Positions 1 to 8,146 are shown, counted from the first letter of the stretch. The stretch: 64,000 bases of DNA from Moorena sp. SIOASIH (GCF_010671925.1 NZ_JAAHIH010000003.1:558001-622000); one strand, 5' to 3'. The notes: generated by a model not told the origin, from the letters alone. Numbers and translations are program-made.

Positions 1-173
1 TTAGAGTAATTCGCAACGGACGTCAGCAACTCAATGGTCCTGTCAAACCCCAAAACTCTGGCAAGAAAGACAATGGTAAGAAAGATAATGGTAAGAAAGA
101 TAATGGTAAGAAAGATAATGGTAAGGGGGGTTCACGCTCACTTAAAATCCCATCGAAGTCAAAAAAAGGATGA
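1..173 (+). CDS. 3' end of a Lys/Asn-rich protein (partial)
   Basis: An open frame enters from the left edge (first full codon at base 3) and stops at TGA 171-173. The visible 56 residues are very basic and contain four tandem KKDNG units, encoded by a 15-bp tandem DNA repeat at about 61-125, then a Ser/Lys tail. Such tails are usually disordered and may bind nucleic acid or the cell wall. No domain is visible, so the function cannot be named. The frame has no internal stop, which is the main support. Confidence 0.55.
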   Translation, partial: RVIRNGRQQLNGPVKPQNSGKKDNGKKDNGKKDNGKKDNGKGGSRSLKIPSKSKKG

Positions 174-365
174 ACGAAGAATTAAGGATTAAGGATTAAA
201 TAAGAACTATTTCAGTTATCAGTTGTTAAACCTATTGGTTGTTAAAGGTTTGTGAAGAGCTGGCAGCCACATAAACCATGCACGGAAGAGCCGGTGATGG
301 TGATCGTGTCACTTCGGGTTTTAATGCGTTGCTGAATCAAAAAATGGTTTTATTTTTATAAAACC

Positions 366-698
366 ATGAAATGCCCTAAATGTCATAGCAATAAAACTCA
401 TAAATATGGTCATCAAAGAGGAAAACAAAGATATAAAGGCAACGAATGTGGACGACAATTTATAGCAGGGCAAACGCATCTTATTTTTGTACATGCTGGC
501 GGGGCGAGGATTTCAGAGATCGAGTTCTGTTTTTAATCAATTGGTGAAATCATTACTAGATAATGGTTTGGGAATATAGATGCGTTTGCCCTGAAATTTA
601 TAGAGGTGAAAAGTGAGCGTGGTTACGATAAAAAGATTAAATTGCTGTGCCTAAAAATGTATCTAAGCGATGCAGAGGTGCGACCCGTGGCGAATTAA
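366..698 (+). pseudogene. IS1-family transposase remnant (InsA-like N-terminus), split by a MITE
   Basis: From ATG 366 the frame reads MKCPKCHSNKTHKYGHQRG and continues to GRQFI, the zinc-ribbon (CPKC...C) start of IS1-family InsA. The reading breaks at 466. Removing bases 466-594 restores the frame as QFIEVKSERGYDKKIKLLCL, then KMYLSD, which matches the helix-turn-helix segment that normally follows (GY..EIK..CLKMYL). After about residue 65 the frame runs into a dispersed palindromic repeat and stops at 696-698. The DDE catalytic half is absent. Confidence 0.7.
466..594. mobile_element. 129-bp MITE with 16-bp inverted repeats and 9-bp target duplication
   Basis: The ends CAGGGCAAACGCATCT (466-481) and AGATGCGTTTGCCCTG (578-593) are perfect inverted repeats. 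The 9-bp sequence AATTTATAG lies on both sides (457-465 and 595-603). Excising the element plus one duplication restores the transposase frame, so this is a real insertion. It has no coding capacity. A 9-bp duplication would suit mobilisation by an IS4- or IS1-like transposase, but the family is not established here. Confidence 0.8.
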
Positions 699-1267
699 AT
701 TCTTAATGCGGAAAACGCACCATTACGGTCTTGGGGGTCTCCCCCATGAGCGACTGCCGTGGTTTCCCCCATGAGCGACTGCATCAAGACAATGTTGGAA
801 TTATCAATTAGGCTTCTTATTTATTATTTAAAATATCAGAAAATCCCCCTTTCAGGTGAAACCATTTCATGATTCAGCAACGCCCCTTAATTAATGAGTT
901 TTAAACTTTTTCTGCATAGCCTGCCAACTGTAAAGGCTCCACTCTCCTTACGGTAACTTCAAGACGCCCACCTTTCAGGTAGGGAGCTGGGCTGCCGCCA
1001 TTAAGCTCAAACCCCGTTAGGTAGAAGTCTGTCATCCTTCTAATTCAAAGTAAAGAAATGTAAGCGTATCACTTGGAATTAGCCCAATCATGGTTAAATA
1101 ACTTTATGTTTTCAATCTTAGAGGATATCTCCCAAGTTTTTTGATACTGAATTTTGCCCCCCTAGCCCCTCAAACTTGGGGAAGCAACAGGGGCTTGGAT
1201 GTAGCAAATTAGACTTCTCAGACAACCTCTTAGGATAATCAAAGAAAAAACTGGAAAGAAAGATATA
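672..1267. repeat. Non-coding stretch with palindromic repeats and element debris
   Basis: No gene is seen. 675-711 holds a GGTGCGACCCGTGGCGAATT-type palindrome, seen again near 48213. 725-790 has two copies of the GGGGG/CCCCC palindrome (CCCCCATGAGCGACTGC) that also interrupts an antitoxin gene at 11412. 885-1030 resembles the interior of the IS605 derivative near 34320-34410 (shared AAGGCTCCACT...CTTACGGTAACTT, opposite orientation). 1080-1267 shows nothing clear except the upstream region of the LicD-like gene. Confidence 0.5.
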
Positions 1268-2164
1268 GTGCGACAAAACCTTGGATCAGATAAAACCTCT
1301 CTGGAACGTTCATATAAAGTCTTTGAACCCATGGATCCAGTTACTGCCACAACAGTGCTTAAAGAAGTCAAGCAAATTTTGGATCAATTTGGTGTGACCT
1401 TCTTTCTGCAGCAAGGTACCTGTCTTGGCGCGATCCGAGAACATGGATTGATACCCTGGGATGATGATTTGGATTTGGGTTCTGTGATGGGGATCCACGT
1501 AGTCACTAGGGAAATTATAGAGCCTGTTGTTCGTGCCTTCAGGGAACATGGCTTTTACGCCGAAGTTCAACCCTACGATAACGGCATTGGCATCACGATG
1601 ATGAAGTCATTCATCAGGATTGATTGGATGTGCCATAAGATTATCAAAGACTATATCATGCACCATCCTGGGGTCCTGATTCCTGCCAGACTGGTAACCC
1701 AGCTAAAAGCAATCGACTTCCTTGGAGATACTTTCCTCGTTCCCAATCCACCCGAGGAATACTTACAGGCCAAATATGGTATAGACTGGATGACGCCGAA
1801 ACGTTACGGCTATGAAAAAGACATTTTGGATCTAGTCCCAGATCGCCCCACAGGAATGAGGTCAGCTGTTACCAGCTCTCCCAATGAATACAGAGCTAGC
1901 CGAGTTCGGATCCTTGATCAAAAAGGCGATCCGGTTCACGACGCTTGGGTTCGGGTCATCGGACAAGGGCAGGCCAGGACAGATGAGTTGGGCTATGCTG
2001 TGTTCAATTTGCCACAAGAAGATGCATGGTATGCACTGGTCATTAATTTTGACGGGCATGAAGAGATACTATACCTGGAGCGGATGGCTCAGGGAGTAAC
2101 TTACGTTTACAGACCCAACCCCTCAACATCTTCTGGACGGTTCATGGTTTTGTCCCTAGAATAA
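1268..2164 (+). CDS. LicD-family protein with C-terminal Ig-like domain
   Basis: 298 aa, probable GTG start. Residues about 49-71 carry the LicD/fukutin signature ([20 protein letters not shown]), with the Asp cluster expected to bind metal in this nucleotidyltransferase-fold family of phosphocholine and phospho-sugar transferases. From about residue 215 a second domain resembles carboxypeptidase-regulatory beta-sandwiches ([31 protein letters not shown]). The likely role is adding a phospho-substituent to a glycan or lipid, but the substrate is unknown. It stands alone between repeat-rich spacers. An alternative start is ATG 1331, just before the LicD core. Confidence 0.7.
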   Translation: MRQNLGSDKTSLERSYKVFEPMDPVTATTVLKEVKQILDQFGVTFFLQQGTCLGAIREHGLIPWDDDLDLGSVMGIHVVTREIIEPVVRAFREHGFYAEVQPYDNGIGITMMKSFIRIDWMCHKIIKDYIMHHPGVLIPARLVTQLKAIDFLGDTFLVPNPPEEYLQAKYGIDWMTPKRYGYEKDILDLVPDRPTGMRSAVTSSPNEYRASRVRILDQKGDPVHDAWVRVIGQGQARTDELGYAVFNLPQEDAWYALVINFDGHEEILYLERMAQGVTYVYRPNPSTSSGRFMVLSLE

Positions 2165-2561
2165 GCGGATGTAAGCATTCAGCAGTAAGCCGTCAGCCGT
2201 GAGCTAAAGGGTCACGCTACTTGAGGTGCTTTGTGGCACAGGCTTTGGCCTTGGCCGTTGGCCACGCTACGCGAATGGCCACGCTGTGCGAACGACGCTG
2301 TGACATAACTCAGCATTATTCGAATGCTGACCTGTTTTATTCAAAAGCTGAACGCGCACGCGTGCGCGTAGCGCATAAGCTGATACGCGACACCCTGATA
2401 GCTGATAGCTGAATGCTTACAAGTCTGGGGAGTAATCCCCTGGTAATGGTTAACCAGTTAGGGGAGTTATCCCTCAAAAAACGCGATGCTCTTAAAGAGC
2501 CGCTACGGGAACGCATTTTTGAGGGAGAATCAGTTTAAAGCCTAATTTCGGATAACGCTCG
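2165..2561. repeat. Repeat-rich spacer with hairpin
   Basis: It contains CAGCAGTAAGCCGTCAGCCG-type heptamer repeats, GGCCACGCTACGCGAA-type palindromes (2255-2400) and a long imperfect hairpin at about 2471-2524 (CCCTCAAAAAACGCG...CGCATTTTTGAGGG). The hairpin ends about 38 bp before the amine oxidase ATG and could act in its leader. The 63-aa ORF at 2221 is made of repeat DNA and is not called as a gene. Confidence 0.55.
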
Positions 2562-4106
2562 ATGTTTAACCCTTACCGCCATACACAAGAGTTAGATAGA
2601 CCTTTTTCCTTTGAGCGCCTGTATCGTCATCCTGGTTCCCTTAGTCCCTACGATCAAGGTGGTACTCGCAAACGAATTGGGATTATCGGTGGAGGAATTG
2701 CTGGACTCGTAAGTGCTTACGAACTGAGTCAACTCAACCATCAAGTTACTGTATTAGAGGCTGATTCTCGCCTCGGAGGAAGAATTAAGACTCATTATTT
2801 TAGTGATGGGACTTATGGGGAATTAGGCGCAATGCGAATTCCTACTAGTCATGGCTGCACGTTACACTATATAGATAAGTTTAATTTACCAAAAAGACCT
2901 TTTATTAATTACAATCCCGCCGCTTTTTATTATCTACGGGGTAAGAAAACTCGTTTAGATAGTTACCAAGAGTTGTTTGGTATTTACAATTTAACCTCTG
3001 ATGAGCAACAAGACCCAGGGGAACTTTACGACCAGTTCTTGGAAGAATTAATCGATTCTTTAACTGAAAAAGAGAAATGGGAGTTATTTGCACCCACTTT
3101 CACCAGTGATCAAGTTAGAAAATGGGATACCCTAACGGTTACCGACTATTTTCGCAGTCATCTTTCTCCCGATGCTTTTGAGTTACTCGGTCATGCTACT
3201 GGGGCAATTCATTACGATCAAGTATCTCTGTTAAATGGTTTAATTGATTTCTTTGCTTGGCATCGAGTAGAACAATATGAGCTAATCGGAGGACTGGAAA
3301 CCTTAATTAAGGCTTTGGTTAAAAGCATATCAGGCACAATCCAGACTGAAGCCAGAGTAACAAATATAGAAATGACCGATAGAGGGGTTCGGCTTGTCTG
3401 GAATAAGCTGGATAAGCAACAAATCGCCGAATTTGACTACATTATCTGTACTATTCCTGCTACTGCTCTGGCTCAGATTAATTTTGAGCCTAGTTTACCT
3501 AGCCAACAACGGCAAGCAATTAACAATTTGGGGTATTGCAGTGCCAGCAAAACCCTATTACACTGTACCGCTCGTCCTTGGGAATTTGCCGATCATGTCT
3601 ATGGGGGTGGTAGCTTTACGGATTTAAATTTCGAAAAGTGTTGGTATCCTTCTGATAATGCTCAATTAGACTCAAAAACGCTTTATAAACCTCATATTGT
3701 TGCTAAAGATAAGGATATTTCTTATCAGCCATCAGTATTAACTGCTGCTTATCGCTGGGAAGATAATTCCAGAAAATTTAGGACTTTAGAGGAAACAGCT
3801 AAAACCGATTTAACCTTAGACGAAGTTTCCCAACTGCATCCTGATATTAAAGACTATACTGATGATATTATTCATAGTATTTGGGATGAAGATAATCAGT
3901 CTGGTTCTGGTTCTTATGCCTATTTTGCTCCAGGGGATCGGGAGAAATATCAACCATTACTCGGTCAAGCTTATCCAGTAGATAATCCTCGTGTTTTCTT
4001 TGCAGGGGAACACTTGGCAATTAATCATGCTTCAGTTCAAGGAGCGGTACAAACAGCCGTTTCAGCAGTTATTGATCTTCTCGAAAGTTCTATTTTTGAG
4101 ATTTAA
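2562..4106 (+). CDS. Flavin amine oxidase (L-amino-acid/monoamine oxidase family)
   Basis: 514 aa. The Rossmann dinucleotide-binding motif GIIGGGIAGLVSAYE starts at about residue 40, followed by the acidic LEAD at about 65-68 and the amine-oxidase GG motif RLGGRIKT at about 70-77. The C-terminus carries the FAD-binding end motif VFFAGEHLA and SVQGAVQTA. This is the full layout of the FAD-dependent L-amino acid/monoamine oxidase family, which turns an amine into an imine plus H2O2. No signal peptide is visible, so it is probably cytoplasmic. Substrate is not readable. It is monocistronic. Confidence 0.85.
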   Translation: MFNPYRHTQELDRPFSFERLYRHPGSLSPYDQGGTRKRIGIIGGGIAGLVSAYELSQLNHQVTVLEADSRLGGRIKTHYFSDGTYGELGAMRIPTSHGCTLHYIDKFNLPKRPFINYNPAAFYYLRGKKTRLDSYQELFGIYNLTSDEQQDPGELYDQFLEELIDSLTEKEKWELFAPTFTSDQVRKWDTLTVTDYFRSHLSPDAFELLGHATGAIHYDQVSLLNGLIDFFAWHRVEQYELIGGLETLIKALVKSISGTIQTEARVTNIEMTDRGVRLVWNKLDKQQIAEFDYIICTIPATALAQINFEPSLPSQQRQAINNLGYCSASKTLLHCTARPWEFADHVYGGGSFTDLNFEKCWYPSDNAQLDSKTLYKPHIVAKDKDISYQPSVLTAAYRWEDNSRKFRTLEETAKTDLTLDEVSQLHPDIKDYTDDIIHSIWDEDNQSGSGSYAYFAPGDREKYQPLLGQAYPVDNPRVFFAGEHLAINHASVQGAVQTAVSAVIDLLESSIFEI

Positions 4107-4132
4107 TCGATTCTATTTCTTTTCCTGGCTTC

Positions 4133-4231
4133 TCACCCACTACCTAAACTATATAAAGGCAAAAACAACAATAATGGATGCTCTTTCGTTCCTTCAAACC
4201 CGTATCGCTCATAATAAGCCAGACGTTCAAT
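4133..4231 (-). pseudogene. Remnant of a TacT-type GNAT toxin (C-terminus only)
   Basis: Directly after the TacA-like antitoxin, the minus strand reads IERLAYYERYGFEGTKEHPL and then LLFLPLYSLGSG, stop. The segment AYYERYGF...HPLLLFLPL is the typical C-terminal acetyl-CoA-site strand and tail of GNAT toxins paired with DUF1778 antitoxins. The preceding roughly 130 codons are missing, so the toxin is inactive by deletion. Short length limits certainty. Confidence 0.55.
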
Positions 4232-4388
4232 TTTTATTAATCACTTTTTGGGCTTCTTTAACCTGAGCATGAACTATAAATTGATTTAAGGTTGCCCCCG
4301 TTAAATCCGCAGCCTTTTGTAAAGTATCTTTGATCGATGCAGGAAGCCTAGCTGTCACACGAGTATCATTAGGAGTGGTACTTGCCAT
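4227..4388 (-). pseudogene. TacA/DUF1778-type antitoxin, C-terminally truncated
   Basis: The minus-strand frame has RVTARLPASIKDTLQKAADL and TLNQFIVHAQVKEAQKVI, the ribbon-helix-helix DNA-binding part of DUF1778 antitoxins. Start taken at MASTTPND (4388); a longer ORF begins at 4415. Only about 53 residues remain, whereas the family has about 90, so the toxin-neutralising C-terminal tail is missing. The deletion that removed it also removed most of the GNAT toxin downstream. A MITE (4416-4524) lies just upstream. The remnant may still bind DNA. Confidence 0.6.
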
Positions 4389-4415
4389 CTGAATTGATTC
4401 CTCAATTTCTTTCAC

Positions 4416-4524
4416 TATAGCAATTCTCTATCCCATGAGGTACAAAGGGATCCCCCTAAATCCCCCTTAAAAAGGGGGACTTTGAGGTTGATCAGCGTAC
4501 CTGGTAAATGCCATAAACACTATA
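4416..4524. mobile_element. 109-bp MITE, copy 1
   Basis: It starts TATAGCAATTCT...GAGGTAC and ends GTACC...CACTATA as imperfect inverted ends, around a CCCCCTAAATCCCCC / GGGGGACTTTGAGG core. A copy of identical length lies at 10565-10673. No coding capacity. Confidence 0.65.
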
Positions 4525-4579
4525 TAACAGAATGGTGTCATTTTGTTACCATAAATTTCAGTTTCAAGAAGAACGATCT

Positions 4580-5209
4580 ATGACTCAAGCCAAAGCCGAA
4601 GCAAAATTATACAGCTTTGATGAATTTATCAGCTGGTATCCCGAAAACTCAAAAGTCCGCTACGAACTATATGATGGAGTAATTATCGAAATGCCCAAGC
4701 CAAAGGGGAAACATTCAAATCTAACTGGTTCCCTGATCGAGCAACTATTGATAGTTATCAGGCAGATAGACAAAGGAGGCATTTGGACTATTCCTAGAGA
4801 GTCAATTGTTAAACCAAAACGGGAAAACTCAGGTTATGAACCGGACATCATCGTTTTGAACCAAGACGTTATGGGAGCAGAATCTCGGTGGGAAAGCGAA
4901 TCAATTATTCAAAATCCTGATTCCGTCAAATTAATCGTCGAAGTTGTTTCAACTAATTGGCGTGACGATTACTACAATAAACTTAGAGATTATGAAGAGA
5001 TGGGGATCGAAGAATATTGGATTATCGATTATGCCGCATTGGGGGCGAGAAAGTTTATCGGCAACCCCAAGCAACCCACATTTTTTGTTTGTAGTTTGGT
5101 TGACGGCGAATATCAGATGACGCCCTTTACGGGAAATACTCCCATTGTTTCCCCGACTTTTCCCCAGTTCAAGTTATCCGCACAGCAGATTTTCAACCTG
5201 GCTTTGTAG
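4580..5209 (+). CDS. Uma2-family (DUF820) endonuclease-like protein
   Basis: 209 aa from ATG 4580; the frame is open further upstream to 4532, but MTQAKAEAKLYSFDEF is the natural start. Uma2 features: RYELYDGVIIEMP near the N-terminus, GYEPDIIVL (PD of the PD-(D/E)XK fold), VEVVSTNWRDDYYNKLRDYE (E..V..T...D...K) and IEEYWIIDY. This restriction-endonuclease-like family is vastly expanded in cyanobacteria and its role is unclear. One of three Uma2 genes in the first 12 kb. Confidence 0.85.
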   Translation: MTQAKAEAKLYSFDEFISWYPENSKVRYELYDGVIIEMPKPKGKHSNLTGSLIEQLLIVIRQIDKGGIWTIPRESIVKPKRENSGYEPDIIVLNQDVMGAESRWESESIIQNPDSVKLIVEVVSTNWRDDYYNKLRDYEEMGIEEYWIIDYAALGARKFIGNPKQPTFFVCSLVDGEYQMTPFTGNTPIVSPTFPQFKLSAQQIFNLAL

Positions 5210-5268
5210 GAAAAGGTTAGCCAGGAGCATTTATCTCAAGCTTTCGCAAAGAAAACGATTCAAGAATC

Positions 5269-5766
5269 TCAAATACACCTATTGGTATATGAGCCAACTA
5301 AACAGGTAAGGGGTCTCCCGTTATACCCGCGCATGTTAGCGGGAGGGGAATTACCTGACGGGGTATCCTGATTTTGGACATAACTCTTTAATTGCTCGAT
5401 CGTCACGCCACCACAGGAAGCCACAAAATAAGATCCTGTCCAGAAAACTTTTTTGTCTCCGTAAAACCGCTTCAAGTATTCAGAAAATTCTTGACGAATT
5501 AATCTACTGGTCACAGTTTTGATATTAGCTATTAGTTTAACTGGAGCCACCTTAGGATTAAGGTCAACAAGTAAGTGAATATGATCTTTCTCTCCGTTAA
5601 ATTCCACTAGGTTGCAATCCCATTTGACACAAGTATCAGAGCAAATTTGCTTTAACCTGATCAAAATTTGCTCTGATATGACAAGTCGTCTATACTTGGT
5701 TACTAGTACAATATGCACAGTAAGACGATATACAGACCTATTTGCCTTTGTGTAATTACCTTTCAT
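5269..5766 (-). CDS. tnpA: IS200/IS605 Y1 transposase TnpA
   Basis: 165 aa, single-strand HUH/Y1 transposase. Visible: VYRLTVHIVLVTKYRR at the N-terminus, the HUH motif HIHLLV in the middle, and the catalytic tyrosine region LKSYVQNQ. The last 35 or so residues (from DTPSGNSPPANMRGYNG) are read from the end hairpin and extend beyond the usual length of about 130-140 aa. It acts as a dimer and recognises end hairpins of single-stranded DNA. It appears intact. Confidence 0.92.
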   Translation of the reverse strand: MKGNYTKANRSVYRLTVHIVLVTKYRRLVISEQILIRLKQICSDTCVKWDCNLVEFNGEKDHIHLLVDLNPKVAPVKLIANIKTVTSRLIRQEFSEYLKRFYGDKKVFWTGSYFVASCGGVTIEQLKSYVQNQDTPSGNSPPANMRGYNGRPLTCLVGSYTNRCI

Positions 5767-5783
5767 AGTTTTACAGTAAGTGC

Positions 5784-5789
5784 TATAAT
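5784..5789 (+). promoter_or_regulatory. Possible -10 box for tnpB
   Basis: TATAAT lies 6 bp upstream of the tnpB ATG in the 29-bp gap between the divergent tnpA and tnpB starts. With so little room for a ribosome-binding site, tnpB could be leaderless or very weakly translated. Confidence 0.35.
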
Positions 5790-5795
5790 AAATCT

Positions 5796-7079
5796 ATGAT
5801 ACTCACCTACTGCTACCGAATCAAGCCAAGCCTCGAACAAATTGTCACCATGGAAAGGTGGCTCGAACTACTGCGCCGTCACTGGAACTATGCTTTAGGT
5901 CAACGACTTGACTGGCTAAATCGGACTCGTTCTGCGATTGATAGGTGCAGTTTAGTGAGTGAGCCAATTGGAGAAATCCCAGAGCCAGTAAACTATTACA
6001 CTCAGCAAGCAGCTCTCAAAGAAACCAAAAAACTGTTTCCCGAATACAAAAAAATTTATGCAGAAACCCAACAGGTAAATTTACAACGTCTTAACAAAGC
6101 GTGGGACAGATGGCGAAAACCTGATGCTAGCGGCAAGCGTGGAGGTAGACCTCGTTTTAAAAAACCTGGAGAGCTTCGATCGTTTGTATATCCAAGAGTG
6201 AATAGTTCTAAGGCGGGCGCACATTTAGTTGATGGTGTTCTAAAACTAAGCCGAATTGGATCAATCCCTGTCATAATGCATCGACCATTACCTGTTAGCG
6301 AAGCTTGCCCGAAGGGCGTAGGCTTTATCCTTAAGCAATGCACTATTGTCAAAAAGGCCGATGGTTGGTACTGCTGTCTTTCAATGAAAGACGATACTGT
6401 GCCTGAACTACTACCCATAGATTCAGTCAAGTCTGCCGTCGGTATTGACGTTGGCTTGGAAAAATTTTTGACCACTTCCAATGGCGAGGCGGTACCTATT
6501 CCGCAGTTTTACAGGAAGGCTCAGGAAAAGCTTGCTCAGGCTCAACGAGTAATGTCTCGTCGCGTGAAAGGGTCAAATAACTGGAAAAAAGCCAAACATA
6601 AAGTAGCTTTGTTACATCTTCATCTGACCCGATGCAGAAAAGAATTTCATTATCAGGTTGCTCATTGGCTGTGTAGTAAATATGACTTGATTGCTCACGA
6701 AAACCTAAATATCAAAGGACTCGCCAAGACTAAGTTGGCAAAATCGATACATGATGCAGCCTGGGGAGCATTCTTGGAAATATTGCAAGTAGTGGCGGTA
6801 AAACGCGGCTTGTTAGTCCAGGAAGTTAATCCACGTGGCACAAGTATTGAATGTTTTAATTGTGGCTCTAGGGTCAAAAAAAGTTTAAGTGTACGCGTTC
6901 ATTGCTGTTCTAGTTGTAACGTCAAAGTCGATCGTGACTGGAATAGCGGGATCAACATTTTGAATCGTGGATTATTGGCGGTTGGACTGCCGCTCAATGG
7001 CTGCGGTAAATCAATACAGGATATTGAGGAACAGCAAGTCTCATTTGTGAATTTGAGAAGCCCACATCATAATCTTTGA
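5796..7079 (+). CDS. tnpB: TnpB (RNA-guided RuvC nuclease of IS605 family)
   Basis: 427 aa. The RuvC-type catalytic residues are present: D in AVGIDVGLEKF, E in LIAHENLNIKG and D in VDRDWNSGINIL, with the zinc ribbon CFNCG...CCSSC between the last two. TnpB proteins are omega-RNA-guided DNA nucleases, ancestors of Cas12, that favour element retention. Odd: at 6294-6320 a 27-nt palindromic repeat is inserted in frame (adding VSEACPKGV); without it the sequence reads HRPLP-GFILKQCTIV, as in relatives. The protein otherwise looks intact. Confidence 0.92.
   Translation: MILTYCYRIKPSLEQIVTMERWLELLRRHWNYALGQRLDWLNRTRSAIDRCSLVSEPIGEIPEPVNYYTQQAALKETKKLFPEYKKIYAETQQVNLQRLNKAWDRWRKPDASGKRGGRPRFKKPGELRSFVYPRVNSSKAGAHLVDGVLKLSRIGSIPVIMHRPLPVSEACPKGVGFILKQCTIVKKADGWYCCLSMKDDTVPELLPIDSVKSAVGIDVGLEKFLTTSNGEAVPIPQFYRKAQEKLAQAQRVMSRRVKGSNNWKKAKHKVALLHLHLTRCRKEFHYQVAHWLCSKYDLIAHENLNIKGLAKTKLAKSIHDAAWGAFLEILQVVAVKRGLLVQEVNPRGTSIECFNCGSRVKKSLSVRVHCCSSCNVKVDRDWNSGINILNRGLLAVGLPLNGCGKSIQDIEEQQVSFVNLRSPHHNL
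6294..6320 (+). repeat. 27-nt palindromic repeat inserted in frame in tnpB
   Basis: The sequence GTTAGCGAAGCTTGCCCGAAGGGCGTA contains the GCTTGCCCGAAGGGCGTAG palindrome. It adds nine codons between HRPLP and GFILK, a junction that is continuous in related TnpB proteins. Confidence 0.6.
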
Positions 7080-7118
7080 TTTGATGTGGGAGTAGTCACA
7101 TCAGGAGGTAATTTTGCA

Positions 7119-7454
7119 GTGGATAAGTTAATTCAGTATCGTCGTATGATTCAAGAAACCTTGGAAAAGCATAGTCTGATTAAGCTAGCCAATGAAGAAA
7201 TCAAAGTTTATAAATTCTTCGATCCTGAGCAAGATCATTATCAAGTCTTTCATGCAGGATGGCAAAATTATCGTCGTGTTTTTGGACCTTTGATTCACAT
7301 TGATATTATTGATGGAAAAATCTGGATTCAACATGATGGCACCGAGTTTGGGGTGGCGAATGAGTTACTTGAATTAGGGATACCGAAACAGGATATTGTC
7401 CTAGGGTATCATGCCCCATTTATGCGTCAATATGATGGATTTGCTGTTGGTTAA
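7119..7454 (+). CDS. xisI: XisI-family protein (fdxN excision control factor homologue)
   Basis: 111 aa. Start taken at GTG 7119, with AGGAGG at 7104-7109; the frame is open upstream into the element. The protein matches XisI throughout: LIQYRRMIQETLEKH at the N-terminus and the typical C-terminal half IWIQHDGTEFGVANELLELG, IVLGYHAP and YDGFAV. XisI is known from the Anabaena fdxN element, where it works with XisH and XisF in programmed excision; most homologues are orphans of unknown role. No XisH is visible next to it, possibly because the IS605 element inserted there. Confidence 0.88.
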   Translation: MDKLIQYRRMIQETLEKHSLIKLANEEIKVYKFFDPEQDHYQVFHAGWQNYRRVFGPLIHIDIIDGKIWIQHDGTEFGVANELLELGIPKQDIVLGYHAPFMRQYDGFAVG

Positions 7455-7718
7455 AAAGTACATATTTATGGTTTTTTATGGAACAGGGAACAGGGAACGG
7501 GTGCGTCCCTATCTCCCTATCTCCCTATCTCCCCACCAATTACATTTGATTCCGACGGAAGAAACACCCCTGGGTTCAGAGGGAATTCCTACTCCCTAAA
7601 AACCAATAATTTGTAGATCAGTTAATCAAAAAATTAGGTAAATAAATTACACATAATTGAGTCTAAAACTTGTCAATAAAACTAATTATAAATAAATGTA
7701 AAAAAAATTTATTAACCC
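7455..7718. other. AT-rich spacer with short repeat arrays
   Basis: No gene seen. It contains GAACAGG and CCCTATCT-type short repeats (7478-7535) followed by AT-rich DNA. The 62-aa ORF over this region is repeat DNA. Confidence 0.5.
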
Positions 7719-7747
7719 TTGCATTTTTTCGAGGAATTATCTATACT
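7719..7747 (+). promoter_or_regulatory. Sigma70-type promoter shared with the 39.7-kb locus
   Basis: -35 TTGCAT (7719-7724), 17-bp spacer starting TTTTTCGAG, -10 TATACT (7742-7747). The same block (TTGACT-TTTTTCGAG-TAATAA) precedes the gene at 39843, which also shares the downstream hairpin and the ATGATGCCA start. Conservation at two loci supports a real promoter. Confidence 0.6.
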
Positions 7748-7772
7748 ATATAAGGTGACGACTGATACTAAT

Positions 7773-7813
7773 AACCGCGCTGGTCATGCCCGTTAATCAT
7801 CTCCAGCGCGGTT
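7773..7813 (+). promoter_or_regulatory. GC-rich leader hairpin
   Basis: AACCGCGCTGG / CCAGCGCGGTT form an 11-bp perfect stem followed by TTTT, between the promoter at 7719 and the ATG at 7843. It has the look of an attenuator or terminator. The equivalent position at 39769-39807 holds a 12-bp stem of similar sequence. Confidence 0.6.
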
Positions 7814-7842
7814 TTCCTCCCACCTAAATAGGAGCTACTTCC

Positions 7843-7923
7843 ATGATGCCAAAAAAATCACGATTATCAATCCCGACTTTTCAGCAATCCACCGGATATC
7901 TGTTGGGGATACGGCATTTCTGA
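7843..7923 (+). pseudogene. 5' fragment of a hairpin-leader gene, cut by a MITE
   Basis: From ATG 7843, preceded by AGGAGCTACTTCC, the frame gives 26 residues starting MMPKKSRLSIPTF and then runs into the MITE that begins at 7913. Promoter, hairpin and the MMP start are shared with the 132-aa gene at 39843, so this is the stub of a related gene family. The rest of the gene is not visible beyond the MITE. Confidence 0.5.
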
Positions 7924-8146
7924 ATCAAGGGATTAATAGGAGTGGCATGGGCATACTGCCTGTCTGAAAAATGAAACGGGCAAGATGCCCGTTCCACGCC
8001 TGATGCCCGTTCCACGCCTGATGCCCGCATACTGCCCGCCTGAAAAATGAAACGGGCAAGATGCCCGTTCCACGCCTGATGCCCATGGCACGGCAAGATG
8101 CCCATGGCACAAAACTATTAAAATCATCCCGTATTTATGGAACGCC
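7913..8146. mobile_element. MITE with IS1-like ends and GGCAAGATGCCCGTTCC repeats
   Basis: The left end GGCATTTCTGAATC and right end GGAACGCC resemble the ends of the IS1-family remnant at 326-883. The interior carries repeated GGGCAAGATGCCCGTTCCACG palindromes. Related copies lie at 13294-13453 (partial) and 34672-34878. The short ORFs here (7881-8241, minus) are repeat translations. Confidence 0.6.

Larger units (their letters stand above)
326..883 (+). mobile_element. Decayed IS1-family element
   Basis: The ends are inverted repeats: GCGTTGCTGAATCA at 326-339 and its complement TGATTCAGCAACGC at 870-883, and the similarity continues inward (AAAATGG / CCATTT). Inside is the N-terminal part of an IS1-type transposase. 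The catalytic part is missing and the interior holds dispersed palindromes, so the element is dead. At about 558 bp it is shorter than a normal IS1 (about 770 bp). The same kind of end (GGCGTTGCT...) recurs on MITEs at 7913, 13453 and 34672. Confidence 0.55.
5260..7098. mobile_element. Complete IS200/IS605 element with divergent tnpA and tnpB
   Basis: A Y1 transposase (minus) and a TnpB (plus) are transcribed divergently from a 29-bp gap, as in IS605. End hairpins are visible: AGGTAA...TTACCT enclosing CTCCCG...CGGGAG at 5304-5356 and CCCACATCA / TGATGTGGG at 7061-7090. Exact ends are inferred (about 5260 and about 7098). It sits between a Uma2 gene and xisI. It is the only element here with its own tnpA, so it could mobilise others only if their ends are compatible; their ends look different. 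Confidence 0.75.
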
